From Nitrospira sp. (GTDB taxonomy: Bacteria; Nitrospirota; Nitrospiria; Nitrospirales; Nitrospiraceae), in the NCBI GenBank assembly GCA_022843785.1, contig JALHMZ010000002.1, positions 1-64,000 of the forward strand: a stretch of 64,000 bases of DNA. Reading direction: 5' to 3'. Under the pieces are notes generated by a model, which saw only the letters and a list, made by a program, of their open reading frames with translations, was not told the DNA's origin and ran no database searches. Below, in pieces: positions 44,814 to 52,987 of this stretch. Each line of letters begins with the position of its first letter. Positions within the stretch are counted from its first letter, which is position 1. Both the position numbers and the translations under genes were made by a program.

Positions 44814-45257
44814 TCAGGCTCCGCAAGTGGCTGGCTCAGGAGAACCGGCTTTCTTCGGTACGCAGCAGCCCGTTTGACTCAGTCGTCCCGTGACTTCCAA
44901 TTGCTCATGGACGGTAAAGATCTCCCAAGCGTTGCCGTCCGGGTCAGTAAACCAGAGTTTATCCTGCCGGGCAAAGCAACAGGCGATGTTTTCTTCGACT
45001 TTCTGAAGAATGCCTTCTTGTTGCAATCGGGCCTTCCATTCCGTTATCTCATCCTCCGTCTCGACCTCGATACCCAGGTGATCCACCGAACTCGCCTTCC
45101 CGGTGGAAGATACCAGCGAAAAGTTCAGGGCCGGAGTCTTCACATCGAACTTAGCATAGTCGGCCACCTGCTTCTGCGGTGGCACACCGAACACTTTTTC
45201 GTAGAACGCCACCGACTTAGATACATCACGAACATCAAGAGAAATATGGGGACGCAT
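44814..45257 (-). CDS. ArsI/CadI-like glyoxalase-fold dioxygenase
   Basis: The 147-aa VOC protein begins MRPHISLDVRDVSKSVAFYE and has the marks of ArsI, the Fe(II)-dependent C-As lyase that demethylates trivalent methylarsenicals: the vicinal pair C93-C94 in IACCFARQDKLWFTDPDGNA and likely iron ligands H4, H60 (VDHLG) and E112 (NAWEIF). The C-terminal tail has a second CC (131-132) and one more cysteine. ATG 45257 follows CGGAGG; the frame open to 45455 is non-coding leader. The gene could equally be a cadmium-induced CadI-type protein. No ars genes are adjacent. SigZ follows, so arsenic or metal stress regulation is possible. Confidence 0.75.
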   Translation of the reverse strand: MRPHISLDVRDVSKSVAFYEKVFGVPPQKQVADYAKFDVKTPALNFSLVSSTGKASSVDHLGIEVETEDEITEWKARLQQEGILQKVEENIACCFARQDKLWFTDPDGNAWEIFTVHEQLEVTGRLSQTGCCVPKKAGSPEPATCGA

Positions 45258-45276
45258 GGGAACCTCCGTTGTGATC

Positions 45277-45300
45277 GAGTAGCGGGTGATTCCGCCACTC
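45277..45300 (-). promoter_or_regulatory. Inverted repeat just before the arsI-like start
   Basis: On the leftward strand GAGTGGCGG and CCGCTACTC pair around a 6-base spacer (8 of 9 positions, with the ninth a G-U in RNA). It lies 20-43 bases before the start codon, the right place for an operator or leader hairpin. Confidence 0.45.
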
Positions 45301-45477
45301 ATCTCTATAGACGGAGGAGGTCTGAAAAAGACGCAACCATTAGCCATCCCCCATAAGGCGACTGTCCACTTTGCCCCAAGATATTCGCTTAAATGAAAAC
45401 CTATCGCCCCATCATAGCTAATCATGGTGGGGTCCATGGGACTTGGTTTCTTCAAATGGGTACACTACCCTCTCCAC

Positions 45478-45675
45478 GTGAAAGTTGGAGAAGTTCTGGA
45501 CAGATTACGGGAAGACGGTTGGTATCTCGTTGCCACAAAGGGAAGCCACCGCCAATTCAAGCATGGCAGCAAGCCTGGCCGAGTCACCGTTGCCGGAAAA
45601 CCCAGTGACGACTTGCCTCCCGGCACACTGAATAGTATCTTGAAGCAAGCTGGCTGGAAGAAGGGGGCACCATAA
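45478..45675 (+). CDS. hicA: HicA toxin (mRNA interferase)
   Basis: The 65-aa protein reads MKVGEVLDRLREDGWYLVAT, then KGSHRQFKHGSKPGRVTVAG, and ends LKQAGWKKGAP. The GSHRQF histidine is the catalytic residue of HicA, a small dsRBD-fold ribonuclease that cuts mRNA. I chose the GTG at 45478 because family members start right at MKVxEVL; an ATG at 45424 in frame would add 18 unrelated residues, and neither has a clear ribosome site. hicB follows at once, so HicAB is a type II toxin-antitoxin pair. Confidence 0.85.
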   Translation: MKVGEVLDRLREDGWYLVATKGSHRQFKHGSKPGRVTVAGKPSDDLPPGTLNSILKQAGWKKGAP

Positions 45676-45676
45676 C

Positions 45677-45889
45677 ATGCGCTTCGCCATCGTGATCGAG
45701 AAAGCTCCGACCAATTACGCGGCCTATGTTCCCGATCTGCCGGGTTGCATTGCAACTGGCTCAACGGTCGAAGAAACCGAATCGCTCATCCGAGAAGCGA
45801 TCGAATTTCATCTCGAAGGCCTCAAATCCGACGGCCTCCCCATTCCAATTCCCAGCTCCCACGTCGAATACGTCGACATCCCCGCATAA
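45677..45889 (+). CDS. hicB: HicB antitoxin
   Basis: The 70-aa protein reads MRFAIVIEKAPTNYAAYVPD and continues LPGCIATGSTVEETESLIRE; the YxAYxPDLPGCxxxGxTxEE pattern is the partial RNase H fold of HicB. This is the short form with no C-terminal DNA-binding domain visible, so it may repress its own operon poorly. It starts one base after the hicA stop and would neutralise HicA by direct contact. Confidence 0.85.
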   Translation: MRFAIVIEKAPTNYAAYVPDLPGCIATGSTVEETESLIREAIEFHLEGLKSDGLPIPIPSSHVEYVDIPA

Positions 45890-45955
45890 GCACACACTCC
45901 GACCGTTCTTGTGCAACCGCCCGAATAAAGTCCTTGCCACTAGCGAGGGATTGTG

Positions 45956-45977
45956 GTGCTGGGGGTCACCCCAGCGC
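45956..45977 (+). terminator. Hairpin after hicB
   Basis: GTGCTGGGG (45956-45964) and CCCCAGCGC (45969-45977) form a 9-bp stem (one T-G wobble) with loop GTCA. No T-run follows, so termination is uncertain. It lies 66 bases past hicB, between convergent genes. Confidence 0.5.
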
Positions 45978-46149
45978 TGCCTGTCATCCAGCGACGTGTT
46001 CTTACATCGTGATCCCATCTCCGGCGCGGCCTACTACATGAGCCTATTATTGTTGTACGCCCGCATGCCGTGGCTACTGGCATATCTCGGGAAGACCGTC
46101 ACCAATGAGAAAGCTGCTTCGACATTCCCGAGTGGCTAAATCGATCCGG

Positions 46150-47949
46150 TTAATCAGCCTGCCCCCTTTCTTTTCTCGCAAGAGCATCCCAAATTCCGAG
46201 CACAAGCAACGTGTGGATAACCCTGTATGCAAGGGAGCAATGAATGCTGTCGGCGCGCATTAGGCCATGCGCGAGATCGTTACGAATATTAAATCCGCGT
46301 GGATCGGCGTAGAGAGTGAGAAAATGCAAGGTGAGATCAGAGCCCAACACCTCGACGATCTCTTTTGAATAAAGAATGTCGCCCATGTTGATGGCGACAC
46401 TGACTCCATCGACTTTCATGTGCGGTTTCGTGATGGGCTTGCCGAGCTTGGAGACGATAGCCCGCAACGCGACCTCAACTTGAGGCACCAGCACATGCAC
46501 GGACTTGACAAAATCCTGGTCGTACCATGCCGTGATGCCCTCCATAAGAAGTGTGAGATCATCGAATAGCTCCGTACGGGCAGCCCAGGTTGCAAAATGA
46601 CCCGGTCTCGCAATGTGAACCTCTACGGCTCGATCCAGTGCCCGAATCAGCCAGATGTCACTGAGAGACATTAACTGAGCCGCCTGCTGTATGACGCGAC
46701 CAAACGGGTCATCTTCGACCGAGCCGACCTTCGCCGCGACATGGTTGTCGGCCATGATCGAATGCGTGAGCGTCGCCATCAGCGGCGCTGCTTCCTTCAA
46801 GCGGCTTATCTGATCCTCGACTTCCTTACGGCTCTGAAGAAACTCCGAGGCAATACGGACAAAGGTGGTCCCTAGATCGTCAACAACGACCGCCTGGAGA
46901 AACTTTTCCATGTCTTCATCGGCAATATTTCTCTCGATGATGATAGACTTCATCAGGTCAGGCGACTGAGCCATCTTTTCTTCCATTAGTACTCGGACCC
47001 TGCGGCTTTCCTCCCGCAAGCCCGCGTCGCGATAGGCGTTGACGGCGGTCTGCAGCACGGCTGAAGCGAGCATGGCATCGCCCAAAGAAGCGAAGTGCTC
47101 AAACGTGCGCCCAATGACTTCACTCAAGCGCTTTGCGTCAGCGCTCCCGCCATTCTTCCTGTAGTACTTGATGAGCCGCTGTGCCGCACTTTCCGTGGCG
47201 TGCGGATCAAATACGGCAGGATCGGCCTTGTTTGAATGGCGCGTGACGATACTCTCCAGATCGGTGATCAGTTGATTCCGCTCAGCACCAGTCAGGCCTG
47301 CGTGCTTATCATCGATCAGCCGGTCAAATGCGATCCACCACCGGCCTTCCCCTGCAGCAACCGTCTCGCGATGAATTTTGAGAAGCGCGGCTCTGGCAAC
47401 TTCAAGACGAGCCGCATCACGGATCATCACGGAGAGATCAAGAGCTCGTAAAACCGCTTCAAACTGGTCATGCTTTTCGGCACGCAATCGCTTTTCGAGC
47501 GACACCAAATAGGCATCGATAGCAATCCGGGCCATGTCAGGATCAGGATTGGTCTTGGCGATGGCACGACTCATGTCCCAGGCGAGATCGGCATAGCGGG
47601 CCTTGAGGACCGGGTGCTTGACGGTTCGCGCACGCTGCATCCAGTGGGCAACCACTTCGGCATCAGTACCAGCGATATCTGGAGAGTAGAACGGCGCGCC
47701 ATTTTCCTGCGTGCCTGTAGCGAGTGGGCCGAAATAAGTGTTCCAGGGGCTGGGTTGGTGCCTTGTCTCAACGAGCGCGAAGGCCAGCACTTCAGCCCAT
47801 CCCCCTAGATTTTCCATTTCTCCGGGGTCAACCAACGACTGACGGGCTGAGACGAGCGCCTGCTTGACCTGGCGCTCATTGAAGGCAGCATCGCCCTGAT
47901 CGAATTTCGCGATTACTTCTTCGATGACGGGAGGAATCACGGGGTTCAT
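46150..47949 (-). CDS. DUF4209-like large protein with HEPN-type Rx4H motif
   Basis: The 599-aa protein is mostly helical and cytosolic. Near its C-terminus, LTLHFLTLYADPRGFNIRND and LAHGLM match the most conserved part of DUF4209 as I know it; it contains RNDLAH, an R-x4-H motif of the kind used by HEPN ribonucleases. The middle (about 330-450) has regular helices (FLQAVVVDDLGTTFVRIASE). The longer frame opens at 47988; ATG 47949 is used because the first 13 residues look non-native. It faces hicAB and lies near other accessory genes. An RNase or defence role is possible but not proven. Confidence 0.6.
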   Translation of the reverse strand: MNPVIPPVIEEVIAKFDQGDAAFNERQVKQALVSARQSLVDPGEMENLGGWAEVLAFALVETRHQPSPWNTYFGPLATGTQENGAPFYSPDIAGTDAEVVAHWMQRARTVKHPVLKARYADLAWDMSRAIAKTNPDPDMARIAIDAYLVSLEKRLRAEKHDQFEAVLRALDLSVMIRDAARLEVARAALLKIHRETVAAGEGRWWIAFDRLIDDKHAGLTGAERNQLITDLESIVTRHSNKADPAVFDPHATESAAQRLIKYYRKNGGSADAKRLSEVIGRTFEHFASLGDAMLASAVLQTAVNAYRDAGLREESRRVRVLMEEKMAQSPDLMKSIIIERNIADEDMEKFLQAVVVDDLGTTFVRIASEFLQSRKEVEDQISRLKEAAPLMATLTHSIMADNHVAAKVGSVEDDPFGRVIQQAAQLMSLSDIWLIRALDRAVEVHIARPGHFATWAARTELFDDLTLLMEGITAWYDQDFVKSVHVLVPQVEVALRAIVSKLGKPITKPHMKVDGVSVAINMGDILYSKEIVEVLGSDLTLHFLTLYADPRGFNIRNDLAHGLMRADSIHCSLAYRVIHTLLVLGIWDALARKERGQAD

Positions 47950-48057
47950 TAGCAAACTCTTATACGTTCTTGTGGTGCGCAGCTGCATTCCTGGGGAAGA
48001 AAAAGGTGGCAGGAGAGCATTCTCTCAGCAGTCGCTCGGCGCTCCAGATGGTGTCGT

Positions 48058-48474
48058 TCATCGTTTCTTTGCTACCGCCATGTACCACTTCGGCTTCATT
48101 CTTCCGAAATCCCTTCTCGCATGACATTTCAGCGACCCCTTTGAATCCAGGACCCGCTCCCCTTCCGAATCCCGCACGAAGACCACCCAGTGCCAGCATG
48201 GTTGCCCCTTCTCGCGATGCCACTTGATCGCGAGCAATGCCAGATCAGGCAGACTGCTCCACGAAACAAAGGGTTGCTCTGTCGAGGCTGGGCATAACCG
48301 ATAGTTCCGAAGAAGGCGGCGGACGTACGTCGTCTCAGACCAGAGCCGACGATCCGTCGCATAGATGCCGAGCTGATGCGCTGTCCGTTGTGCTTGCCGA
48401 TAGGAAACGCCCGCGATGGCGGCCACCGCAGCAATGCCGCAACCAGTCCGTTCCAATTGCACGACGTGTTTCAT
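48058..48474 (-). CDS. Stand-alone C39-like cysteine peptidase domain
   Basis: The 138-aa protein starts MKHVVQLERTGCGIAAVAAI and has the papain-like triad of C39 peptidases: C12 (with Q6 as oxyanion residue), H95 in CWHWVVFV and D110 in RVLDSKGSL. There is no transporter domain and no signal peptide, unlike bacteriocin-processing C39 exporters. It may cleave a double-glycine leader, act in a bacteriocin-like or housekeeping context, or be inactive. The ribosome site is weak. The neighbours do not include a clear double-glycine substrate. Confidence 0.65.
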   Translation of the reverse strand: MKHVVQLERTGCGIAAVAAIAGVSYRQAQRTAHQLGIYATDRRLWSETTYVRRLLRNYRLCPASTEQPFVSWSSLPDLALLAIKWHREKGQPCWHWVVFVRDSEGERVLDSKGSLKCHARRDFGRMKPKWYMAVAKKR

Positions 48475-48525
48475 GAATGTGCCGGGGCAAACAGGTGTGG
48501 GAATCCACCATTCTGAGGAGGTCTT

Positions 48526-48798
48526 TTAGTTCTCGGGCATCTTGTCTACGACACGATCCCATTCTTTGACGGCCGGCTTCACATGATGTTCGAGATGGGT
48601 AAGAGCCGCGTAGAGTCGCCCTTCGTATTCGTCACGTTTTGCATCAGCCGGAGACAGCGTCTTCAGCATAGCCACGAGCCCCAAGATTTCTTCGGAGGTC
48701 TCTGCAATCTCATTAAGGTGGTTATCCAATATCGGACTCGACGGCACCAGAAGCGACTCCTTCTCCGCCACCGCTGATGACCGCGCTTTCTTAATCAT
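48526..48798 (-). CDS. Unknown small helical protein (90 aa)
   Basis: The 90-aa product has SPILDNHLNEIAETSEEILG and HLEHHVKPAVKEWDRVVDKM, two helical stretches with no recognised domain. AAGGGG is near the ATG. The start overlaps the stop of the 67-aa gene upstream by 8 bases, so the two are coupled. Confidence 0.55.
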   Translation of the reverse strand: MIKKARSSAVAEKESLLVPSSPILDNHLNEIAETSEEILGLVAMLKTLSPADAKRDEYEGRLYAALTHLEHHVKPAVKEWDRVVDKMPEN

Positions 48799-48994
48799 GG
48801 CGTTGCCCCTTCTTTAACCGCCGCTCCAAGTTGGCGACCGTTTGTTCCCATGCTTCAATCTCGACCACCCAATGCTTGATGAGCCTTCGATCGGGATGAG
48901 CCCGTTGCTGCTCAAGCGCGATCTTGATTCGATGATCGGTAATCCGCCCTTTCAAACTCTCTAGGCGGAGTCGCAGCTTCTTGTTTCGCCCCAT
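48791..48994 (-). CDS. Unknown small basic coiled protein (67 aa)
   Basis: MGRNKKLRLRLESLKGRITD and EIEAWEQTVANLERRLKKGQ show a strongly basic, helical peptide, perhaps nucleic-acid binding. GGAGGGG lies before the ATG. It is coupled to the 90-aa gene by an 8-base overlap. Confidence 0.55.
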   Translation of the reverse strand: MGRNKKLRLRLESLKGRITDHRIKIALEQQRAHPDRRLIKHWVVEIEAWEQTVANLERRLKKGQRHD

Positions 48995-49068
48995 ACCCCT
49001 CCGAAGCCATAACGGTACGCCGAAGGCCTTTCCCTGTCAATGAACGCCCACCCCCTGTTTCCGCTCAC

Positions 49069-49437
49069 TCATCGACCTGTGCGTGAGACTGATCTCGTTG
49101 TGAGAAAACTCCGAAGTGCGACGGCCTGATTGTGCTGTTCGTCTTTGGCCGAATAGAGCAGCGTCACGGTGCGGGTCTTTGCCGGTCCTTTGATCGATGC
49201 AAGAAGTGCTGTCTTTTGTTCTAGTTCGGCATGGTACCGGCGCTGGAATTCTTCCCACCTGGCAGGGTCGTGGTTGAACCATTGTCGGAGTGCGGTTGAC
49301 GGCCCAATATCGGGCAGCCAGAGATCGAGCATCGCGTCGGATTTGGAAATCCCGCGCGGCCACAGGCGGTCGACCAGCACACGGACGCCATCGGACTCGG
49401 CTGCAGGCTCATAGATCCGCTTGACTAGGATCTTCAT
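49069..49437 (-). CDS. DUF488 (YeaO-like) family protein
   Basis: The 122-aa protein begins MKILVKRIYEPAAESDGVRV and has VDRLWPRGISKSDA and LLYSAKDEQHNQAVAL, which are typical of the YeaO branch of DUF488. The family is widespread and without a settled function. It starts 8 bases after the aldo/keto reductase stop and is probably in its operon. Confidence 0.8.
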   Translation of the reverse strand: MKILVKRIYEPAAESDGVRVLVDRLWPRGISKSDAMLDLWLPDIGPSTALRQWFNHDPARWEEFQRRYHAELEQKTALLASIKGPAKTRTVTLLYSAKDEQHNQAVALRSFLTTRSVSRTGR

Positions 49438-49444
49438 GCTGCCG

Positions 49445-50284
49445 CTATTGTCCGATGGTCTCGATCACGGCCAGTTCATCGGGAGAGAGGGTGAACTGCT
49501 CGCATTGGAGGTCTTCCTTCATATGTTCCGGGTTCGTGGTGCCGGTCAGGGGCAACATGCCGATCTGTTGGGAAAAGCGAAAGACGAGCTGAGCCAAGCC
49601 GGTGTGATACTTGGCCGCGAGCGCGCGCATGTCTGGCTCGGCGAAGATCCCTGAATTGGCCGTGAGGAGCGAGAACCCCTGATAGATGATCCCGTGCGTC
49701 CGGCAGATCTGCCGCACATCCTTGTCCCAACCGAACGCGGCATAGCAACGGTTCTGCACGATCATCGGCTTATGGTTCGCTTTGGCACAAAGCAGGGTCA
49801 GCTGGTCGGCCGAGACGTTGCTGATCCCGATTATCTTCGCTTTGCCGGCATCATAGAGGGCTTCAATCGCCGCCCAGACCTCCCAATCCTCAGCCCCTAA
49901 GCCACGCCGTGAATAGGGGCCGTGCAGCACGTAGGAGTCAAGAGAGTCTGTGTGGAGGTGCGTGAGAGAACTGGCAAAGGATTGCTGCACTTGTGTCGTG
50001 ATAGTGGCTCGCGCATCGTACGGAAGGCGGTGATCCTGACCGTTGACCGAGGTGAACTTGGTCTGCAGAAACAACTTGTCGCGGGTGATGCCTTGACTTG
50101 CGAGTTGCACAAGCGCCTCCCCCACCCGTGCTTCATCGTAGTGAACAAGTTGATTGGCCGTATCGATCGCGGTGAAACCGGCCTCGACAGCCTGAAGCAC
50201 CAGCCCGGTGGTGGCCTCTTTCTTCCAGGCTGTGCCGTACATGAAGGAAGGGATCGAGACATTATTGTAGGTCGTCCATGGCAT
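49445..50284 (-). CDS. Aldo/keto reductase
   Basis: The 279-aa enzyme begins MPWTTYNNVSIPSFMYGTAW and has the AKR catalytic tetrad D41 (AIDTANQ), Y49, K76 (LQTKFTS) and H121 (VLHGPYS). NADPH contacts are suggested by GISNVSA and a C-terminal LPLTGTTNPEHM. The substrate is unknown. ATG 50284 follows AAGGAGAT; the frame open to 50314 is longer than needed. It leads the pair with DUF488. Confidence 0.85.
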   Translation of the reverse strand: MPWTTYNNVSIPSFMYGTAWKKEATTGLVLQAVEAGFTAIDTANQLVHYDEARVGEALVQLASQGITRDKLFLQTKFTSVNGQDHRLPYDARATITTQVQQSFASSLTHLHTDSLDSYVLHGPYSRRGLGAEDWEVWAAIEALYDAGKAKIIGISNVSADQLTLLCAKANHKPMIVQNRCYAAFGWDKDVRQICRTHGIIYQGFSLLTANSGIFAEPDMRALAAKYHTGLAQLVFRFSQQIGMLPLTGTTNPEHMKEDLQCEQFTLSPDELAVIETIGQ

Positions 50285-50386
50285 TGAAGGATCTCCTTGG
50301 AATCCCCGTACCATACACGGATCTGGCTCACGGTCTCAACGTGCGGCTGGTTCGTGGACACCCTCCTCTCTCCAGATGCGTATGAA

Positions 50387-50416
50387 CCAGTCCCTGTATG
50401 ATTGAACAGAGACTGG
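50387..50416. terminator. Strong hairpin between the beta-propeller and reductase genes
   Basis: CCAGTCCCTGT (50387-50397) pairs with ACAGAGACTGG (50406-50416), 10 of 11 positions, loop ATGATTGA. On the leftward strand it lies about 60 bases after the stop of the beta-propeller gene, so it may end that transcript. No long T-run follows. Confidence 0.5.
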
Positions 50417-50478
50417 CTCTACACTGGTCTCAACTCGGCCTCTCGGTGCTGTTCGTGTTCGCCCCGCTCACTGACTGA

Positions 50479-51648
50479 CTAACCGGCTCGCAAACTTCCA
50501 GAGCGGAAATGATTCGGCAGCGGCATGATGCAGTTCGGGTTGTATCCTTTCGCTTTCAAGGTATCGATGCTCCCGAGAACTTTATCCTGTTTCAGATCGA
50601 TCACCGTGATGGAACCGTCACTCAGTCCCTCCAAATTGAGCAAACTGTTCTGAACGAAGAGGTATCGCTCATCGGACGAGAGTACAGTATGGTGTGCCCC
50701 AGCCGCGGCTGAGATGGTCTTGAGAAACTTCGGCTGCCGTGGATCGCTGTTGTCGTATAAATTCACAAACCCCGGTTTCGCTGTCGTGACAAACAGACGA
50801 TCCCCCTTCGCGTTATACAACATCTCCAGTGGCATCCCCTGCCCTCGTGGACCAAAGTCATCAACCTGATGGAAGGCGAAGGTACTACTCGCGGAGTCCC
50901 AGACCCCGGCCCACAGTGTGCCCTCCAGCATGTTGGTGATATGCACGACTGGAACATCCGTGTTGGGGCTGAACATAATCTCAACAGGAGCGGATTTCGC
51001 CGGAGCCGGCTTCGACCCAATCTTGTGTGTCGAGAGTAATCTCCCAGTACTCGCTTCCAGCACCGTGACAGAATCTCCCTGATCGGACATATCGGGCTTC
51101 ACCGTACTGGTGACAAGCACACGATCAATCCCGTTATGAATCGCGATCCCATGGGGATACAAGATCGTCGCTACGGCCGGATCCGTTGTCTTCACTGTCT
51201 TCATCGGCGTATCCGTGCGCGCATCTCCCATGATGACCGTGCTCGATCCCATGCAAGTGAGAAACCAGGTCCGGTTATCTTCCGACACGATAAGATCCTC
51301 ACCCACCTGGCAGTCAGGGACAGTGACCTCACGCAGCCGATAGGGGAACTTCGTGAGGTCTATTACGTGCAGGGGACGTATACCCAAGGCCGTGACATAG
51401 GCTTTGGTGCGATCCCGGTTAAAGAAAATGTGATGGGCCACAAGATCAGGCGGCAGCGGAATCTCCATTAGAATCTTGCCGAAGTCGGGAGACGCTGGAT
51501 CCATTTCCATGATCGCAATCCCTTCTCGCCTCACCGGCTGGTCGGGCTTGCTTTCGTAGTTGACCAGGGCCAGCAGTTCTGCTGATGCCAGCGTTGCGCC
51601 GACAAGCAGAACTCCGAGAGTCAACGAGAACAATCGTATCGGTTTCAT
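50479..51648 (-). CDS. Secreted beta-propeller protein (YncE/YVTN-like)
   Basis: The 389-aa product has a signal peptide (1-23, ending LASAE) and repeated beta-strands with PHGIAIHNGIDRVLVTSTVK, AGAHHTVLSSDERYLFVQNS and similar units that fit a seven-bladed YVTN/YncE propeller. Such proteins often act as binding scaffolds or with periplasmic oxidoreductases. ATG 51648 follows GGAGGATG; a 30-residue longer frame upstream is not used. No enzyme residues are evident. Confidence 0.7.
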   Translation of the reverse strand: MKPIRLFSLTLGVLLVGATLASAELLALVNYESKPDQPVRREGIAIMEMDPASPDFGKILMEIPLPPDLVAHHIFFNRDRTKAYVTALGIRPLHVIDLTKFPYRLREVTVPDCQVGEDLIVSEDNRTWFLTCMGSSTVIMGDARTDTPMKTVKTTDPAVATILYPHGIAIHNGIDRVLVTSTVKPDMSDQGDSVTVLEASTGRLLSTHKIGSKPAPAKSAPVEIMFSPNTDVPVVHITNMLEGTLWAGVWDSASSTFAFHQVDDFGPRGQGMPLEMLYNAKGDRLFVTTAKPGFVNLYDNSDPRQPKFLKTISAAAGAHHTVLSSDERYLFVQNSLLNLEGLSDGSITVIDLKQDKVLGSIDTLKAKGYNPNCIMPLPNHFRSGSLRAG

Positions 51649-51795
51649 GACATCCTCCATGTTCATAATCAGACCCACGTGTGTGGCTCTTGCTTCGCTT
51701 ACCATTTGAACTATCGAACCCAGTGACTTCCGCACCATGTGATGTGAGGACGTAGGCTCACACGTGTCCTGGACAACCTCACGGCTGCGCGATTC

Positions 51796-51882
51796 CTAAG
51801 CAATTCGAGGCATCAGCATCGTCAGAATGATTCCCGCAACAATCAAGTAGAACCAGACCACAACAATTGCGAACACGTGCAT
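51796..51882 (-). CDS. Tiny single-helix membrane protein (28 aa), candidate
   Basis: ATG 51882 follows AAAGGAT by ten bases and encodes MHVFAIVVVWFYLIVAGIIL and then TMLMPRIA, one membrane helix. Such peptides often serve as small subunits or regulators of membrane complexes. It lies between the methyltransferase and beta-propeller genes. Nothing else supports it. Confidence 0.4.
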   Translation of the reverse strand: MHVFAIVVVWFYLIVAGIILTMLMPRIA

Positions 51883-51964
51883 GATGGCATATCCTTTCTT
51901 CCCAAAATGGTTTATACGTCGCTGTCGTGTGGACTCGACTCTCATCCGTTTCAGCCACTTCCTA

Positions 51965-52783
51965 TTACACCCGAATCCCGATGACTTCCAAATACTCGGC
52001 AAAAACAGTAGTGCAGTCCCCCCCGGCGCGATTGTGCGAGCCCCAAAGCGTTTCAAGCTCCTGCCTCAACCTCGTTTGCCCCTCGGCGTCAAGCGAGGCG
52101 AAGGCTCGGTTGGTCGGCCCGTAGTATTGCCGAAAAAACTCGACGACCTCCGATGGAGGAAAGGGGTAGCTGAAAAGATACTGCCTCTTCGTTAGGCTGA
52201 GCTGCGAAATTCCATGGCCAAGCCGCTCCCGAACTGTGGGCTCGTCCCCCCACAGCACCGGTGACGGCATGCCGGACGGGGCGATACACTTCGCAATCGT
52301 TTTGAACATCTGCCCAATGAATCCCTGCGGCGTCCAATTGGCCATGGCGATGGTGCCGCCCGGGACGCATACACGGAGCAGCTCCCGGGCAACCAGTTCG
52401 GGTCGCGGGGCGAACATCGCGCCAATGAGACTGACGACCACGTCGAAGCTCGCATCGTCGAACGGAAGCGCTTCGGCATCGGCCTCCTGAAACCGAACCT
52501 TCAGCCCCTCTGCTTGCGCACGAGCTTGGGCTCGCTGCACCAAGTTCCCGGCAATATCCACACCGGTGACCTCCATCCCGTCTTTCGCCGCCATCAGCGC
52601 CAACTGGCCCGACCCACAGGCGACGTCGAGCAATTGACTACCCGGCGCGATGTCGAGTCGCTCGTAAAACTCCCGCGCGCTGCCCTCCATGTACCGCGAG
52701 AAACGATCGTAGTCTCCCGCTGTCCAGATCGCTTTGAGCCGAGTCTTTACACCATCCACTTCCCCAACCGGTACGTTCGTCAT
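51965..52783 (-). CDS. Class I SAM-dependent methyltransferase (UbiE/COQ5-like)
   Basis: The 272-aa protein has the Rossmann motif I LLDVACGSGQLAL (51-63), motif II VTGVDIA and the later VCVPGGTIAMANWTP, which are usual for small-molecule methyltransferases of the Methyltransf_11 or 25 type. A strong GGAGGA precedes ATG 52783; the upstream frame to 52861 is not needed. It is divergent from the AraC gene, which may control it. The substrate is unknown. Confidence 0.8.
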   Translation of the reverse strand: MTNVPVGEVDGVKTRLKAIWTAGDYDRFSRYMEGSAREFYERLDIAPGSQLLDVACGSGQLALMAAKDGMEVTGVDIAGNLVQRAQARAQAEGLKVRFQEADAEALPFDDASFDVVVSLIGAMFAPRPELVARELLRVCVPGGTIAMANWTPQGFIGQMFKTIAKCIAPSGMPSPVLWGDEPTVRERLGHGISQLSLTKRQYLFSYPFPPSEVVEFFRQYYGPTNRAFASLDAEGQTRLRQELETLWGSHNRAGGDCTTVFAEYLEVIGIRV

Positions 52784-52892
52784 GCTGTCCTCCTTCCCTG
52801 CCTTGTTCTGAATCACCGACGCTGCTTCCTGCGCCACGCTGTCTCTGTTTGCACTGTACAAGACAGGTGCGATGGTGTCTTAGCCGCGCGTC

Positions 52893-52917
52893 TAGCTCTC
52901 TTATCAGGAGAGTGCTA
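52893..52917. promoter_or_regulatory. Dyad in the divergent region of methyltransferase and AraC gene
   Basis: TAGCTCTCT and AGAGTGCTA (with central base pairs) form an inverted repeat of 25 bases between the two divergent starts (52783 and 52988). It could be an operator for the AraC-type regulator. Confidence 0.35.
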
Positions 52918-52987
52918 AACTGCACGTCGTTTATCCGAGCGTCCGGCGGGTTTAGCCGAAAGGACTCGTTGCGGAGATCCATATAGG

